A DNA stretch of 64,000 bases from Drosophila pseudoobscura (lineage: Eukaryota > Arthropoda > Insecta > Diptera > Drosophilidae), in assembly GCF_009870125.1 (NCBI RefSeq), contig NC_046683.1, positions 9,424,001-9,488,000 on the forward strand, read 5' to 3'. The translations under genes and the position numbers were made by a program. This document shows positions 12,101-24,194 of the stretch, one piece after another. How positions within the stretch are numbered: position 1 is the first letter of the stretch; each line of letters starts with the position of its first letter. The notes beneath the pieces are model-generated. The model did no database searches, was not told the DNA's origin, and saw nothing but the letters and a program-made list of their open reading frames with translations.

Positions 12101-14795
12101 GTGTGTGTGTCACCTTATTATTGTAGGTCATAAATGCATTCACATGACTGCACTCTAACGCTCTCAGTCCAGCGGCGGAGAGCGAGAGAGAATGTGTTTG
12201 GCTACGTGGCTGCATTGAATGCGCTACCTTTCGGCCTTAGGCGACTTCTGAAGAGCAGCGCGAGAACGGCAAGGAGATTGATGAATCACTCGCCAAGTGA
12301 ATGATGAGACATCAATGGCGGGGCGGGTGGTGATTAGCTAAAAGGTATTTCAAACATACAAGTAATACAAAATTGGGCCACAAAAGAGGAAACTGCTGGC
12401 TGGGCGGGGGGGGGTGGTGGCCTGGCATGTTTTTAGGGCGTGGGCTTATCTTAAACAGTTTCTCAATATATTAATAACAATTGTGCCACCTTTATTTAGC
12501 CACAACTACTCGTATCTTATGCAACATTCAGTCTGGATCAAGCCTCCACACCCCTTCCGCAGCAGCCTCCCCTCCTCAGCAGTAGGGTATTTGCGGTGGG
12601 TCGAGGAAGTCCAACGAAACGGATTTTGCTCTGCGTTCGGTTTTCCGTTTGCTAAAACTGCTGTTGCTGTCATAATCACAGCTATGTATGGCTCTCTCTC
12701 TCCCTCCCTCTCTCTCTCTCTCTCCCACTCTTTGTGTGAGAGTCGGACTTTTGTTTTGTTTGGAAAAACATTTGTTATACCCTTGGCTCTCCAAGGTGAG
12801 GACAAGTCTGGCTCTCTTTGTCACAAAAACAAACAGGCGGATCAAAAGCCCTACCCTATATTAATACACTCTGCCTCTCTCTCTCTCTATCTCTCTCTGA
12901 TGCAGTTTCTGCCTCTTTTTTTGCCATTATCTCTTTTTTCGACGATAATCGGCGTTTAAAACCAGCGAAAAGTAAGAGAAGAGCATCACAGAGTGAGACG
13001 AGCGGAAAACGTGACGTATGCGCAATGATAAAGAGAGACAGAGAGAGAGAGAAAGAGAGACTTGGCAAATAAGAGTCTACACTCTTAATTGTTTCTTTCT
13101 TTCTTTTACGAGTTAATTAATTTTCTTTTTCCGCTTGATCATTGTCAATGTCTATCTTTCGTTGCCTCTTGTCTTCCCCAACCCACCCCCTCCCCCTCCC
13201 CCTCCCTTGTTTTGTTTCATTTTGCGATTTCCTGGGGTTTCCATTTACCTAGATTTTTCAATATCTTATCAGTAGCTTATCCCGGGTCCCCAAACCCAAA
13301 CAAAGAACTGCATTTCCTGTCCACTTAGCCAAAAGGCATTCAACTGATAGTGGCCTTAACGACCATTGCTTGAGTTTCCCTAAGAACATGTTCTTTGTTT
13401 CAAGAACTATTGAACTATTTGTTAATAGGGGGATTTTCTAGGGATCTTTGTTATAGATCGTAGAACATACAATCTTGAAAGAACCCTCGATACCCATTCA
13501 ATCTTGTTGGTTCTTGTTCTTGTTCCAACTGCAGTCAAAGCAAACAAGAAAAACAGCCAAAAGATGCGATGCAGAGAAGAGAAACAAAAACAAAATGAAC
13601 TCAGGAAAGTGGCAAACTGGTTGAACGTGCCAAATTCCAATTAGTTGGGGCACTTGAGGGGCTCCCAGCTGTCCTTACCACTCGCCATGGCCCCCTTACT
13701 GCCATAGCCCCTTGCTCAGGGTGGATTTGTGTGGAGGGTGGGATCAACAAATTTCCAAAAGCCTTCATAGACATGTGCCTCGACAAAAACGTTTCGACTG
13801 GTTGAATGAAGGATATTTTCAAGGGTATCGTATCCCAAAAGCTTTATACTCCTTGTTTTTCCCTCTCCACCTTCTTTTTCCTTTTCCTACTTCTTCTTCA
13901 ACATATCCATGCTTGTTCTTAGTTTCTTACTCATTTTTTTGTTGTTCCTTTTCAATCGTATGGTGTGTTTTTTTTTTGTTTTTGCCTTTGTTTTTGTTTG
14001 CCAATTTTTGCTAAGCTTTGCTTCTGCTTTTGCTGCCACAGCTTCTGTTTGGTTCTCTGCTTCTGCTTCTCTGCTTCTCTGCTTCTCTGCCATGGCCATG
14101 AAACGTCCACCAGGCGACGACAGAAACAGAAGGAAGAAGGAAACAGAAAACAAAAGCCACAACCCAGAGCCCAAAGAGCAGTCAGCAATCAGCTTGAGAC
14201 CATTTTTCTCAATGGCCTTACCGACCAAATCCAAGGCATATACCATGGAAGGTGAATGGGCACAACCTCCTAGTTATATAGTATATTCGATATCTCTAGA
14301 AATTATCGCACATTACCAGAGAAACATTGCCTTAAGGAATCATGTACCAAAGGATCTGCTATAATCCTCTTAGTATTTACTATATTATTATTATTATATA
14401 AAGCTAATAAATAGTTAAAACTAGGTATTAACAGGGTATGGGGCTATAGCTGCTGAGGCCTTAAGCTCACTATAGTATTAATTTACGTTTGGGGATGTAC
14501 ATATGTGCTTATATACATATGTACAGGGTTGGTTCTATACGTTATTATATGTTGTGGAGGAATTATTATCTAAAATACTAATTGTGTATATGTATATGTA
14601 CAGGGATGATTGTTTATGAGGTTATATGTAGTGAATGATTTTATATTGGTCTAGATAGTTGAGGATTATTTTTGCGTTTTTGTTGTTAGGGTTTGAGATG
14701 TATTGCATGGGGTCGGTGTTATGGAATATTGAGGATCTTTGAAGATATATGTATATATATATATTTTCTTTAATTTTATTTGTAATTTTATTTAA

Positions 14796-14903
14796 TAAAC
14801 AACGAAGTTTTCTATAAAATAATAAATTCTATATAATACATATTTTTAATAAATTCTGCAAAACTGAATTCCCTTTGAGATTCGCTATATGAAAGTTCGA
14901 CTG
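14796..14903. repeat. Fragment related to the MITE-like element at 56.5 kb
   Basis: It shares 'gaagttttctat' at its left and 'gagattcgctatatgaaagttcgactg' at its right with the element at 56477-56598. The right end matches the terminal repeat and is followed by TA. The left terminus is not recognisable, so this copy looks truncated or diverged. Confidence 0.5.
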
Positions 14904-15503
14904 TATATTTGTTATTTTTATACCCACTCTCTCCCGGCTCTTGCAGCATCCATGCGTATCGCTGGGACTGCCCGACCTCACCCTCTGTGTGGAATATACC
15001 TTGCCGACAAGTGTCTGCTTTGTGCTCTGCTCCGCAGGCGGGCTGCTCGCACTCTTATCAGTGCAAAAACAACAACAACAAGAACCAGCATGCACATTTC
15101 TCATTTGTTTTTTTTGTTGTTGTTTCTTTTTTTGCTGATTATGCTTCCGTTGCAGTAGAAGAGGACGAGGGGCGGGGTGTACAAAGAAAAATCAAGTAAA
15201 AACGAAATGTACGCCCACAAGAGGCGGCCGCCCTCATTTAGCCCTGCTCTCTTTATCTCCCCTCCCCTGACACCCCCCACCCTGCTTGCCTTCTGTTCTT
15301 GATAAGTGTTTTGCATTCGCTTTTGTTTCGCTATGTGCGTGTGTGTCGACTTGGCAAATACCCTAAGCGGCCCTGTCTCTCTCCACAAATGATTGACGAG
15401 CCATGTAGCTGATGGACGTGCGATGATTGCTGTGGCAGCCCCATGTTGAAAGTGAAAAGTTCAAACAGCTCAAAGTGCAAGCCACACTCGTGCCCCATCT
15501 CTC

Positions 15504-15505
<2 letters not shown>

Positions 15506-15536
<31 letters not shown>
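15506..15536. repeat. (CT)n microsatellite
   Basis: An uninterrupted CT array of about 30 bases, followed by a GT tract; a (CA)n array lies nearby at about 15618-15638. Confidence 0.9.
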
Positions 15537-15542
<6 letters not shown>

Positions 15543-18059
15543 CTCTCTTTGGCACTTTGGAAATTTGTTTGCTGCTAATTAGAGTGCTGCCACACTGATT
15601 ACACAGACAGATAGACACACACACACACACACACACACTTAAAGCGGTAGGGGCACACCTTGCCGAATGCTCGAATGCGATGGAGACGACAGCCATGCAG
15701 GCGGCAGTGCTGTTGATAACCAGCATAGAGAGTGGGAGAGAGAGAGAGAGAGAGAGAGCGGGAGAGCAAAAGATGGCAGAGAAATCACATAGCAAAAGCA
15801 GTGCAAAAAGGGTCGAAACGAAGCTTGAAATACCCTGCAGTGGCTTCCAAAAATATGCCTAAAATTCCTGCAAAATGTTCTTTGACTGTGGAGCTAAATA
15901 CTATATTTATTATGTACATTATAGGCTTGATTCTATTATCTATAACCAGAAAGAAAGGCTATCTTACTTTATATGCGATAAATATAATAAAAGTCTTTAG
16001 ATTTCAATCACTCTTGAAGCCATGCCAATTGTGCTTTGCAAAAACCTAGAACAAAAGCCAAAAATAACAAATAAAGTTATTGCAAAGACCTTGTATACGA
16101 CTTATTGGAGTTCCTTAAGTTTGGATCCACAATATTCCTTAGTTTTGTATCCATGATGGCAGTAAAATCAGTTTTCTTTTAAAGAATGAGCCCTAAAATC
16201 ACCAAACTGTCTAAAATATAGCATTTTTTCGATTTTTTCACGATGACTATGACCTTTCACAACTCTTAAGACTCTTATTGAGACATTTTCAATCTTCCAC
16301 ATAGAATATCTACAAATTCTGATAAGAATGGCATGGAAACATGAGAAAATAGAAATAGTGAGCGCGAAAAAAAAACCGAAATTTCCGAACATTTAGGGGC
16401 CTAGCGTTTGGTGGAATGCTGAATAACGAGTCCCACCGAATCGTTTCGGTTGCCTGTTCCTGCAGGACTCTAATGTAAGCATTCAGGCAGCCTATATCCA
16501 TATAGATCCATACACGATAAGCCTATATCCCGCCTTCTAGAGTATCTTCTAGACACTGTCCATGCTTTGTCAATGGGGGGAAAAGGCATACTTTTCCTTG
16601 CAAGAATTTAGCATTTTCTGCAGTACTTCATTTTGATTAAAAGAAAACCAAAGACAGAGAGAGAGAGAGAGAGAGATTCCAAGACATTTGAGAAGTTACC
16701 TTCAAGAGAGAGGTAGAGTCTTCACCGCCCACCGCCCACTCATGTTTGTTCCAACCGTAAACAGCATCATCAAATTCCTGCGTCAGCAAGCAACGTCAAA
16801 GTCAGCGTCGATGTCGAAGTCGAAGTCGATGTCAGCGCTGGTGCATTTGACACTTGAGCGCCTTAGTCATTCGGGGTTAGAGTGCAACGAGAATGAGAGA
16901 GGTAGAGACCCGAAAGAGAGAGAGAGAGAAGCGTCGTAGCGTGTTGATTTCAATTTTTTTTTTTGCAATTTTATGAGCAAACACTCAACTTGATTGATTT
17001 ATGCATGCTAACGGCACATAGCAAGAAGAGGGAGAGAGAGAGAGAGCGAGGGGGACCCATCAGCTGACGTTGGAGAAGCAAAGAGCAACACCCAGCAGGG
17101 GGGGCCAATGCGTTGAATCAGCAGGAGGGAGCCAGTGCCAGCAGGATGCCCACAGCAGCATCAGAGAGGGGGGAGAGAGGGGCAGGTGCAGCAGATGTGA
17201 CCTCTGGTTGCTATACCCCTTCGGAGAGGGTCTAACGCCAAGGAGAACAACAGAACAGTCAAGATCGAATCATTTAAGTCATCCTGAAATAATCGTGTAC
17301 CATATATGTAAATATCGGCACAAGAATGAGTAGAGTTTAAGGTCTATTCTTGAACGAATAAACCTTTGGGCTACAATCTATAAATCGTGGAAAGGGTATT
17401 AAAGGGTTCGTTTGTGGCAGCGTCTGACATACTCCTTGTTAAGCCATGCGTAATCGATAGCCTGTGCCAGCTATCGATACCAGCAAGCAGCAGTAATTGA
17501 AATGTCAAACAGTAAACGAAACACAACTCTATTTCTATATTCTGTTTAATACGGATAGACATTTGGAGCCATTGATTGATGATATTTTGCAAACTTCTAA
17601 CCATTGAAATCGATTTAATTATCGATGATTATGCAAATCATCATCACACAATTTTTCTTGCCAAATCCGCAGCAAACACGTCATCGAGGAGACGTTGCAG
17701 TTGCAGTTCTCTCTCTCCCTCTCTCTCTCACTGTATCTCTCTTTTCCTATATTTCTCTTTCTCTCTCTCGCACTCTCTTTCTATCTCTCTCTCTTTGGAC
17801 TGCCTATCCGTCTTTACGGCTGTCTGTCTGCTTTGAGCGCGTGCTGATTGCATTTATGTCAACGTTCGTTTTCAATGTTAAAACTCGGTGCAGTGGGGGG
17901 TTGGGGGGGGGGAGGGGCTAAGGGGATGGCTGGTTGGTGTGCGTTGCAAAAACCGAAACGAAACGAAACGAAAATTATGCATGAAAAGTGGCATAAAAGT
18001 TGACGTCTACGTTTTGGTTATTGCTGGCTGGTTTCTCTCTATATGCAACAAACATGCCC

Positions 18060-18062
<3 letters not shown>

Positions 18063-18099
<37 letters not shown>
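18063..18099. repeat. (CA)n microsatellite
   Basis: An almost perfect CA array of about 37 bases with no flanking coding sequence. Confidence 0.92.
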
Positions 18100-18101
<2 letters not shown>

Positions 18102-21100
18102 TAGACATAGGCTGATTGCATTCTGTGTGTGCAATGTATATGGAAAACGCAGCCGCAACGACAAAACACAATGCAAATGGCGGAAAGGCCGACTGAACGC
18201 CTGGGCAGCACAGTGGGCTGCCATCGGGATTATTCCGTGTGGAATATAACAATGGAGAAGCATTGCAGATTGGAGAGAATGATGCTCGACTCGGGATGCT
18301 CGAGAATGGCTAGAACAACATACATGTCGTGTGCATGATGCTGCAGCTAAATGCTTCAGACAGCTTTATACGTGTTTAATGGTCATAAAAATTGACTAAG
18401 AATCATTTAAACGAAAGAATTTTTTAAGGAAAGATTCCTTTCCACTCACAGTGGGTCAAAAATACAACAAAATATCATCGAAATATTGCCACAATGTGTG
18501 AAAGGATTTCATTAAACTTGACGACTAAAATCGTCCCTCAAATTCGTTTCCCAAATTCACGACAAATATTTTTTGCCCCAATATGCGGCCATATCTCGCG
18601 GCCCGCATAGGCATTGTAGACGTCGCGGTGAGGCAACAACACCAATCAGACATTGATGATGGGGCAAGCCCATACATATAATCAAAAGCCAGTGGCTCAG
18701 ATTCAGAGTCAGGGCTTAGTGCCTGGGCGGTGGCAATCAGTCAGTCAGTCAGTCTGTCAGTCTTTCAATCAAGCTATATTTAGTTCGGTGGGTTGGGGAA
18801 ACGCATTCACAGAGAGAGAAGGGGCAGCATTGGCTAATGAGTTGACCTGTCAAGTTCATGCAAAATTCACTTCAACCGAGTTGAATGGATTGCATTCAAT
18901 TGAAATCGCATTGAAGGAGGCCGGATTCCGATAGGCCAGATTATGATACAGCCCCATGGGGCAGTCACTAATGGAACGAGAATGAGAACGAGGAAGGAAA
19001 TTACAACCACAAATGGCAGACGAGTAAGGTTTATTCGATTTAGAGAAGAGAGACCGAGACCGAGACCTTAAACCCCATTCTTATCAGAACGATAAACCTC
19101 AAGACTTGAGATTTTGTTTGCTGTTTGTCAGATGCTTGTGTGGGATATCCATCCTATATCTTATATCTGATCTCAAGTGCTTTATGATGGGGCATAAAGA
19201 TTAAGTCATTCCCTTACTCTCCCTTTGATTGATTGCCACGATTACACGGGGCTTTGCCCACATCTTTCGCCACAGTCTATAATATCTTGCAACAAAAATA
19301 TGGAAAAACTTTAGAGATTTCAATTGAAATTTGGGAATTTATTAAAAGGTTTTAACCACTAACCACTGTTATATCCTTTGACAGACAGCAACAAAAAAAG
19401 CAAAAAAAAAAGGTTTTTTTTTTTTTTTTTTTTTTGGTTTGAACAGGATTTGCAGGGTTTCTTTTCTCATTTGGGGAATACCTCCTTTGGCTTCAGCAAT
19501 TTACATGTTTTACGTTTAACACTTAACAGGCGCTGGAGCGGGGCCCCCGCTCTGCTCCACGTCCAGCTGTCGCCTCCAGGGTTGTCAAAGTGTTTGGTTA
19601 CTCTTGCTTTCTGTTTGTTCCCATTTCATAAATATAAATATTTCATGGTTGTACTATGTACTCATCTTTCTCTGCTTTTTGTAACCCCCTTTGCCAGGCA
19701 CCACCACCACCACCACCCCCTCCCCGCAAGTAACCCCATTCTTTCATTTTCATTTTCAGTTCTCGGAAGCAGGAAACTGTAAACAAGAAACACACTCAAA
19801 CTGAAGACGACTCGGCGGCCCGGCTCTCACTTGCATTTTTGTGTTCGTTTTGCTCCCCCAATTTGTGTTTCTCGCTGCACGCCCCACGCCACGCCCCAAC
19901 CCCCCCGGTTCTATGCGTCTGGGTAAGTCTGAAAGATACTCTTTATACGAATAGGGTACTATCCTTGCTATTGAATGCGAATTAAGACCCTCTAAAGTAC
20001 CCAAAGACCCTTCGAGTTCGCACAAGAGTCCTTTCTTATATTTCTTTTATATATGGACATTTCCATTATGTCACACAATTTTTAAGTAAAGAATAAGGGC
20101 GTGAATATAAAAATATAAATAAAAACAAAATTTAATTTTAATTTTTAAAAGAAGAAAGTGAAAAAATATAAGATAAAAAAAAAATACAAAAAAAGTCCTT
20201 GGTAAAAAAATCCTATGATGGTTGCTAAGGTGGATTTTTGGCTTTTTTCAAGCTAATTAAAAAATACACAATTTTCATCTGATTTTATCGTTTTCTTAAA
20301 TTTATTTTACAATTTTTTTTTTTTAATTATTAAATTTATTTATTATCATTTTTTTTATCTATTATAAAATTTCGTGTGAAAAATTATAACATTTAAAAAA
20401 CAAAATATTTTTAAATTGATATAAAGCGTTATCTAAGATTAGGTCTGGAATATTAATGTTTAAAAAACACTTCGTGGAGGTATCTTTATCTTTCATCGTC
20501 TTTCTTATAGGAGATACAATTTAGATACGCTTTAAAAATGTTAGCTAATAATTTATCCGTTCAGAATTATATGGAAATGTGACTATTGACTTTGAATTTT
20601 TTTCTGTCGGTATGGCAAAGTCTTTTTTTTACATTTGTTTTTTGTTACGATAGACTTTGTGTAAGAACTTTTTCATACACCATTTTTCTTATAGAATATT
20701 TGTGATAATAAAGCTTTATCATTAAATTTATTAAAATAGTATTCTAATTATTTAAGTTAATAAAGTTTTAGGGGTTACACAAATTCGAGAGACAAAATTA
20801 CATTGAAATATGTTTTAGTTGTTTTTTTTTTGAGGGATGGAAGTGCTTATATCTTTATAGATCGTTAACGATCGTTAGAGCTCCTTGAAATTCCTTTGCT
20901 TTTCAGTAGCGTCTGATCGGAAAGTCTCTCTCTGTCTCCCCCTTTTGTAGGGTATTTGTGTAAGCTTTGGCCTTCCACTTTTCGCTTTCGTTTTGCTTCT
21001 TTTTGTTGCCAATCGAAATTCCATGGAAAGCCAGAAGTTTGAAACAGTTGCACCGTAACCTGACGGGCGGCACATGTGCTACTGTTTTTGTTGTTGTTGT

Positions 21101-22798
21101 TTTTATTTTTTGCACTGCATTTGTCGGGTTTTGTCGAGCTTATCGAGAGTGCGAAGAAAACAGGTCTGAAGGGAGTGAGGGGGCTGCATTACTCATACGC
21201 CCTGTTATGCAGCTGCCGCCTGTTCACGTGTTTTTTGTACGTTGGACTCTATTTACTCTCGGTATGTCTGTGGCTCATTGTTTTTGGCACGCATTTCTTT
21301 CGGATTTCGGTTGCTAACTGAATTTTACGCTGTGTAAATCGATACGTGAACGTGAAAGGCAGAGCGGATGATTGAGAAATGTCCACATGAGCACGAGGGA
21401 ATGTCGAAAGCTCTCATTTCCCCATTTAATCGTAAAATGAGAGATATGTATAAGCAATTCCCCACAGTCATTATCCAGAAAGTAATGGTAAACGAACCTA
21501 GAAGCCAGCGAATAGCTCCATTTACTAAACATCCATGTGTCTGAAAGGTAGAACACCGTCTGAGCGAAGTCGAAGCTTTACCAAATTCAAGAGAAAATAA
21601 CCCATTCTACCCCTAAAACCATCTAGCTAGATAATCCTTTGGGCATCAGTCTGAAATGGTTATAGATTGTTAAAGAATCAGTCTTCAGCTCTGAAGCTTG
21701 AACCGTTTAAACATGCTTTTTGGCTGCGCAAATTTCCCATAAGTGAAATGATACACAGACATCGGCTGCCAGGGGGGACCAGGACTTTCAACTGTAGCCT
21801 TCATTATACCAATTAGTCCTCAAATTGCTGGCAAATGCAAATAAATTGCTTTCATAATGCAGTTTCTAATTGCAATGCCATGGGGTGCCACAGGGGGGGT
21901 AATGCGGCTTTACCGCCCCTTCAACCCCTATTAAACTCAGCATTCAACCCTTGGGGCCAGGACACACTCGCTCTATTGCGCTCTTCTGTTCTATTTGGCT
22001 CTCTTTCGAGCGATGTTCAACATGTTGCGGCAACAAATTGTTGCACAGTCGGCGAGACACACCGGTGCTGCCGGTTTCATTCGGTTTGGTCGCCTGTTTC
22101 TGCCGTCACTCTCTCGCCAGCGCCAGCGCCTGCTCCTGCTCCGCCGCTATCCTTCCGCTGCCACTCTCCTGGAGCTCTCCCGCCGTTCACTCTCTGCCAT
22201 ACGATGCTCTCCATACGATGCTCTCCATACGATAGCTCTCTCTCTTCCTCGGTTTTTCTGCTCCTCCGCGTGTGCTGCGTTGCCAGTCTTCCCTTGCTAA
22301 TGGTATCCTTCTGCCGGTCCTCTCTTCTTTCCAGCTGAAGCTCTTCCGCAACTCTCTCCCTTTCGCGCTCCAGTCTCTGCTCTGCTCCACGCCTCAACTG
22401 AGGATCGTAGGCGATTCCATTTCAGCTCTGAATCCCCTTAGAAAGACATTCTTTTGCTTCTGGTTATTTATTTTGCTCTCGCACTCTCTGCTCGCTGACT
22501 CTCCTTTTGCTTCCTGCACACACACGCACACACACACAGACATGGAGGCGCTCTCCCGGCGCCTCTCCTTGCTGGCATGCATTCTCGCACCTGCGCTGTA
22601 TTTTTGCGACGCATTTTCTTTTTGCTGGCTGTTTCACATGCTCATTCGTTAGCCTCTCTCTCTGTCCGTCTCTCAGGGGAGCAGCAGCAAAGCCTGTTTT
22701 TGGCTTTAAGCTCTGACTAACGGGACAACAAGAGAGTAGGAGAAGCTTTGTTTGTTTTTGTTTTTCTCTCACCCGGTTTTCAGCTAGCTACCGAATGC

Positions 22799-22800
<2 letters not shown>

Positions 22801-22840
<40 letters not shown>
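22801..22840. repeat. (CT)n microsatellite
   Basis: A perfect CT array of 40 bases, the longest CT run in the window, within a CT-rich kilobase. Confidence 0.92.
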
Positions 22841-22845
<5 letters not shown>

Positions 22846-23483
22846 CCACGCCACTTTCCTTCTTGTTTGTGTTGATTCTTGTTTCGGGCTTGTTTGTGTG
22901 TCCTCTCTCTCTCTCTCTCTCCCTCTCTCGTTCTCTCTTTGGAGCATTTACTGCATGTCTGTGATTGTTGTTGTTGGCCTCAGATTTGGCTTGATTTCCG
23001 CTTTGCCTGGCCGTCATGCACTTTGAACTTTTGTGCCCTTCTCCTTTTGTGTGAGATTCTCCCTCTTTCAGCACACCTGCCCCCTGTCCCCTGTCCCCTG
23101 TCTCTGCCCTTCCACCATGTGCAAAGTGCTCTTTGCCTTCTGCTTCTTTTCCTTTTCCTTTTGCTTTACTTTATGTTTTCGCCTGCCCCCTCGGATGCAC
23201 CGAAGTGCACCAGACATGCGGCCAGAGAGTAAACAAGTTTTAGGACTTTCTTGTCCTAGTCCACGTCCAACTTTCCGGCCAAAGTAATCGGAAATTTTCT
23301 GTTGATTTTGCCACAAGTTAAAGTAAACGAAAAAGTCAGTCGGGTAAAGTTCGCCCTGCGTCCTATCTTTTATAGCAAGGACTTTGAGGATTCCATTCCA
23401 CCGTTCCCAATCCTCACTCTTTCCAATGACTACAATCGCGTAAACGCGTGACTGGCCAGTCACTGGACGATCAACAGCCAATC

Positions 23484-23800
23484 TATTCAGACAGGCTCCG
23501 TTTTTCACTTACTTTTGCGGATTACGTTTTCAGCCAAAACGAGGTTGGGTGAAAATAAAATTATTTATAAATAAAGCAAAAGTTTAATTACCCTGATATA
23601 GGTGTCAAGTGTATGTTAATGCATCAATAAGTGATCTATTTTTATCCTTTTGCAATTAAGGTTCGATTGAAACAAAAATGTTTTCGTTTTGAAAACGAAT
23701 AAATTTTGAGGAATGTGAAAACGGAAGCCCCAAATTATGTGTATTTAAAAGTAAATCGGAAAAGTTTTGTGAATGTGAAAAACGGAGCCTGGCTGAATAA
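23484..23800. repeat. Inverted repeat, 25-bp arms 267 bp apart
   Basis: The right arm 23776-23800 (gtgaaaaacggagcctggct...) matches the reverse complement of 23484-23508 at 24 of 25 positions. A third, direct, diverged copy (gaatgtgaaaacggaagcc) lies at about 23712. Further similar segments around 'attcccaccgttccc' occur near 23395 and 23897. This suggests a degenerate repeated element. A minus-strand frame crossing the left arm starts only with GTG right after a stop, so I do not call it a gene. Confidence 0.6.
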
Positions 23801-24119
23801 TTTAAAATTGTGGAAATGCCTCACAATTCCGATTAAACCATTTGCTATTTTATGCTCGTCAGCTGTTTCTTGACAGATGTCGAGTTCTGTCCAAAAATTC
23901 CCACCGTTCCCCAGGATTTCAATTACTTGATTGTATTTTTTTTCCTGGTTTTTGATGGATCCTAGCACTTCTTAAGCAGATTAGAGTAATCTGTGGGACT
24001 TTTAGTCAGGGTTTCTTGGTAAGATGAAAAGAACTGAATCGTTTGCTCAGCGTAGAGCTCCATTTTTCTAGCTCATGTCGTCTCTATAGCTAGTTTTTCG
24101 TAGATATGCATCAATAATA

Positions 24120-24125
24120 TTTATT
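24120..24125 (-). terminator. Poly(A) signal AATAAA for the mucin gene
   Basis: TTTATT on the plus strand reads AATAAA on the gene strand, about 70 bases after the stop codon at 24195-24197. Confidence 0.65.
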
Positions 24126-24194
24126 TAAACAGAAATATAACAAAAAACTAGTGATCATTACCGTTGACGAGGTGGGTTCCATCATTTATCCGCT

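Larger units (their letters stand above)
4326..24119. other. Gene-poor microsatellite-rich region between Parg and the mucin gene
   Basis: I find no gene I can support in these roughly 20 kb. The content is short arrays of (CT)n, (GA)n, (CA)n and (GT)n, CAG/CTG-type triplets (6490-6540, 11120-11160), A/T-rich DNA (for example 20040-20830), a MITE-like fragment near 14.8-14.9 kb and an inverted repeat near 23.5-23.8 kb. Isolated CRE-like TGACGTCA sites occur near 5057 and 10260. A short hairpin (CGGCAGTG/CACTGCCG) lies at 9522-9540. The open frames are mostly low-complexity translations of CT or CA tracts and lack start or splice context. Confidence 0.5.

Noticed and set aside
14889..15158. 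ATG-initiated frame with MKVRLYICYFY start
   Set aside because: It begins inside the MITE-like fragment and has no coding support downstream.
23068..23508. Possible 146-codon gene on the minus strand
   Set aside because: It starts with GTG directly after a TAA stop, has no good acceptor and ends in a low-complexity tail.
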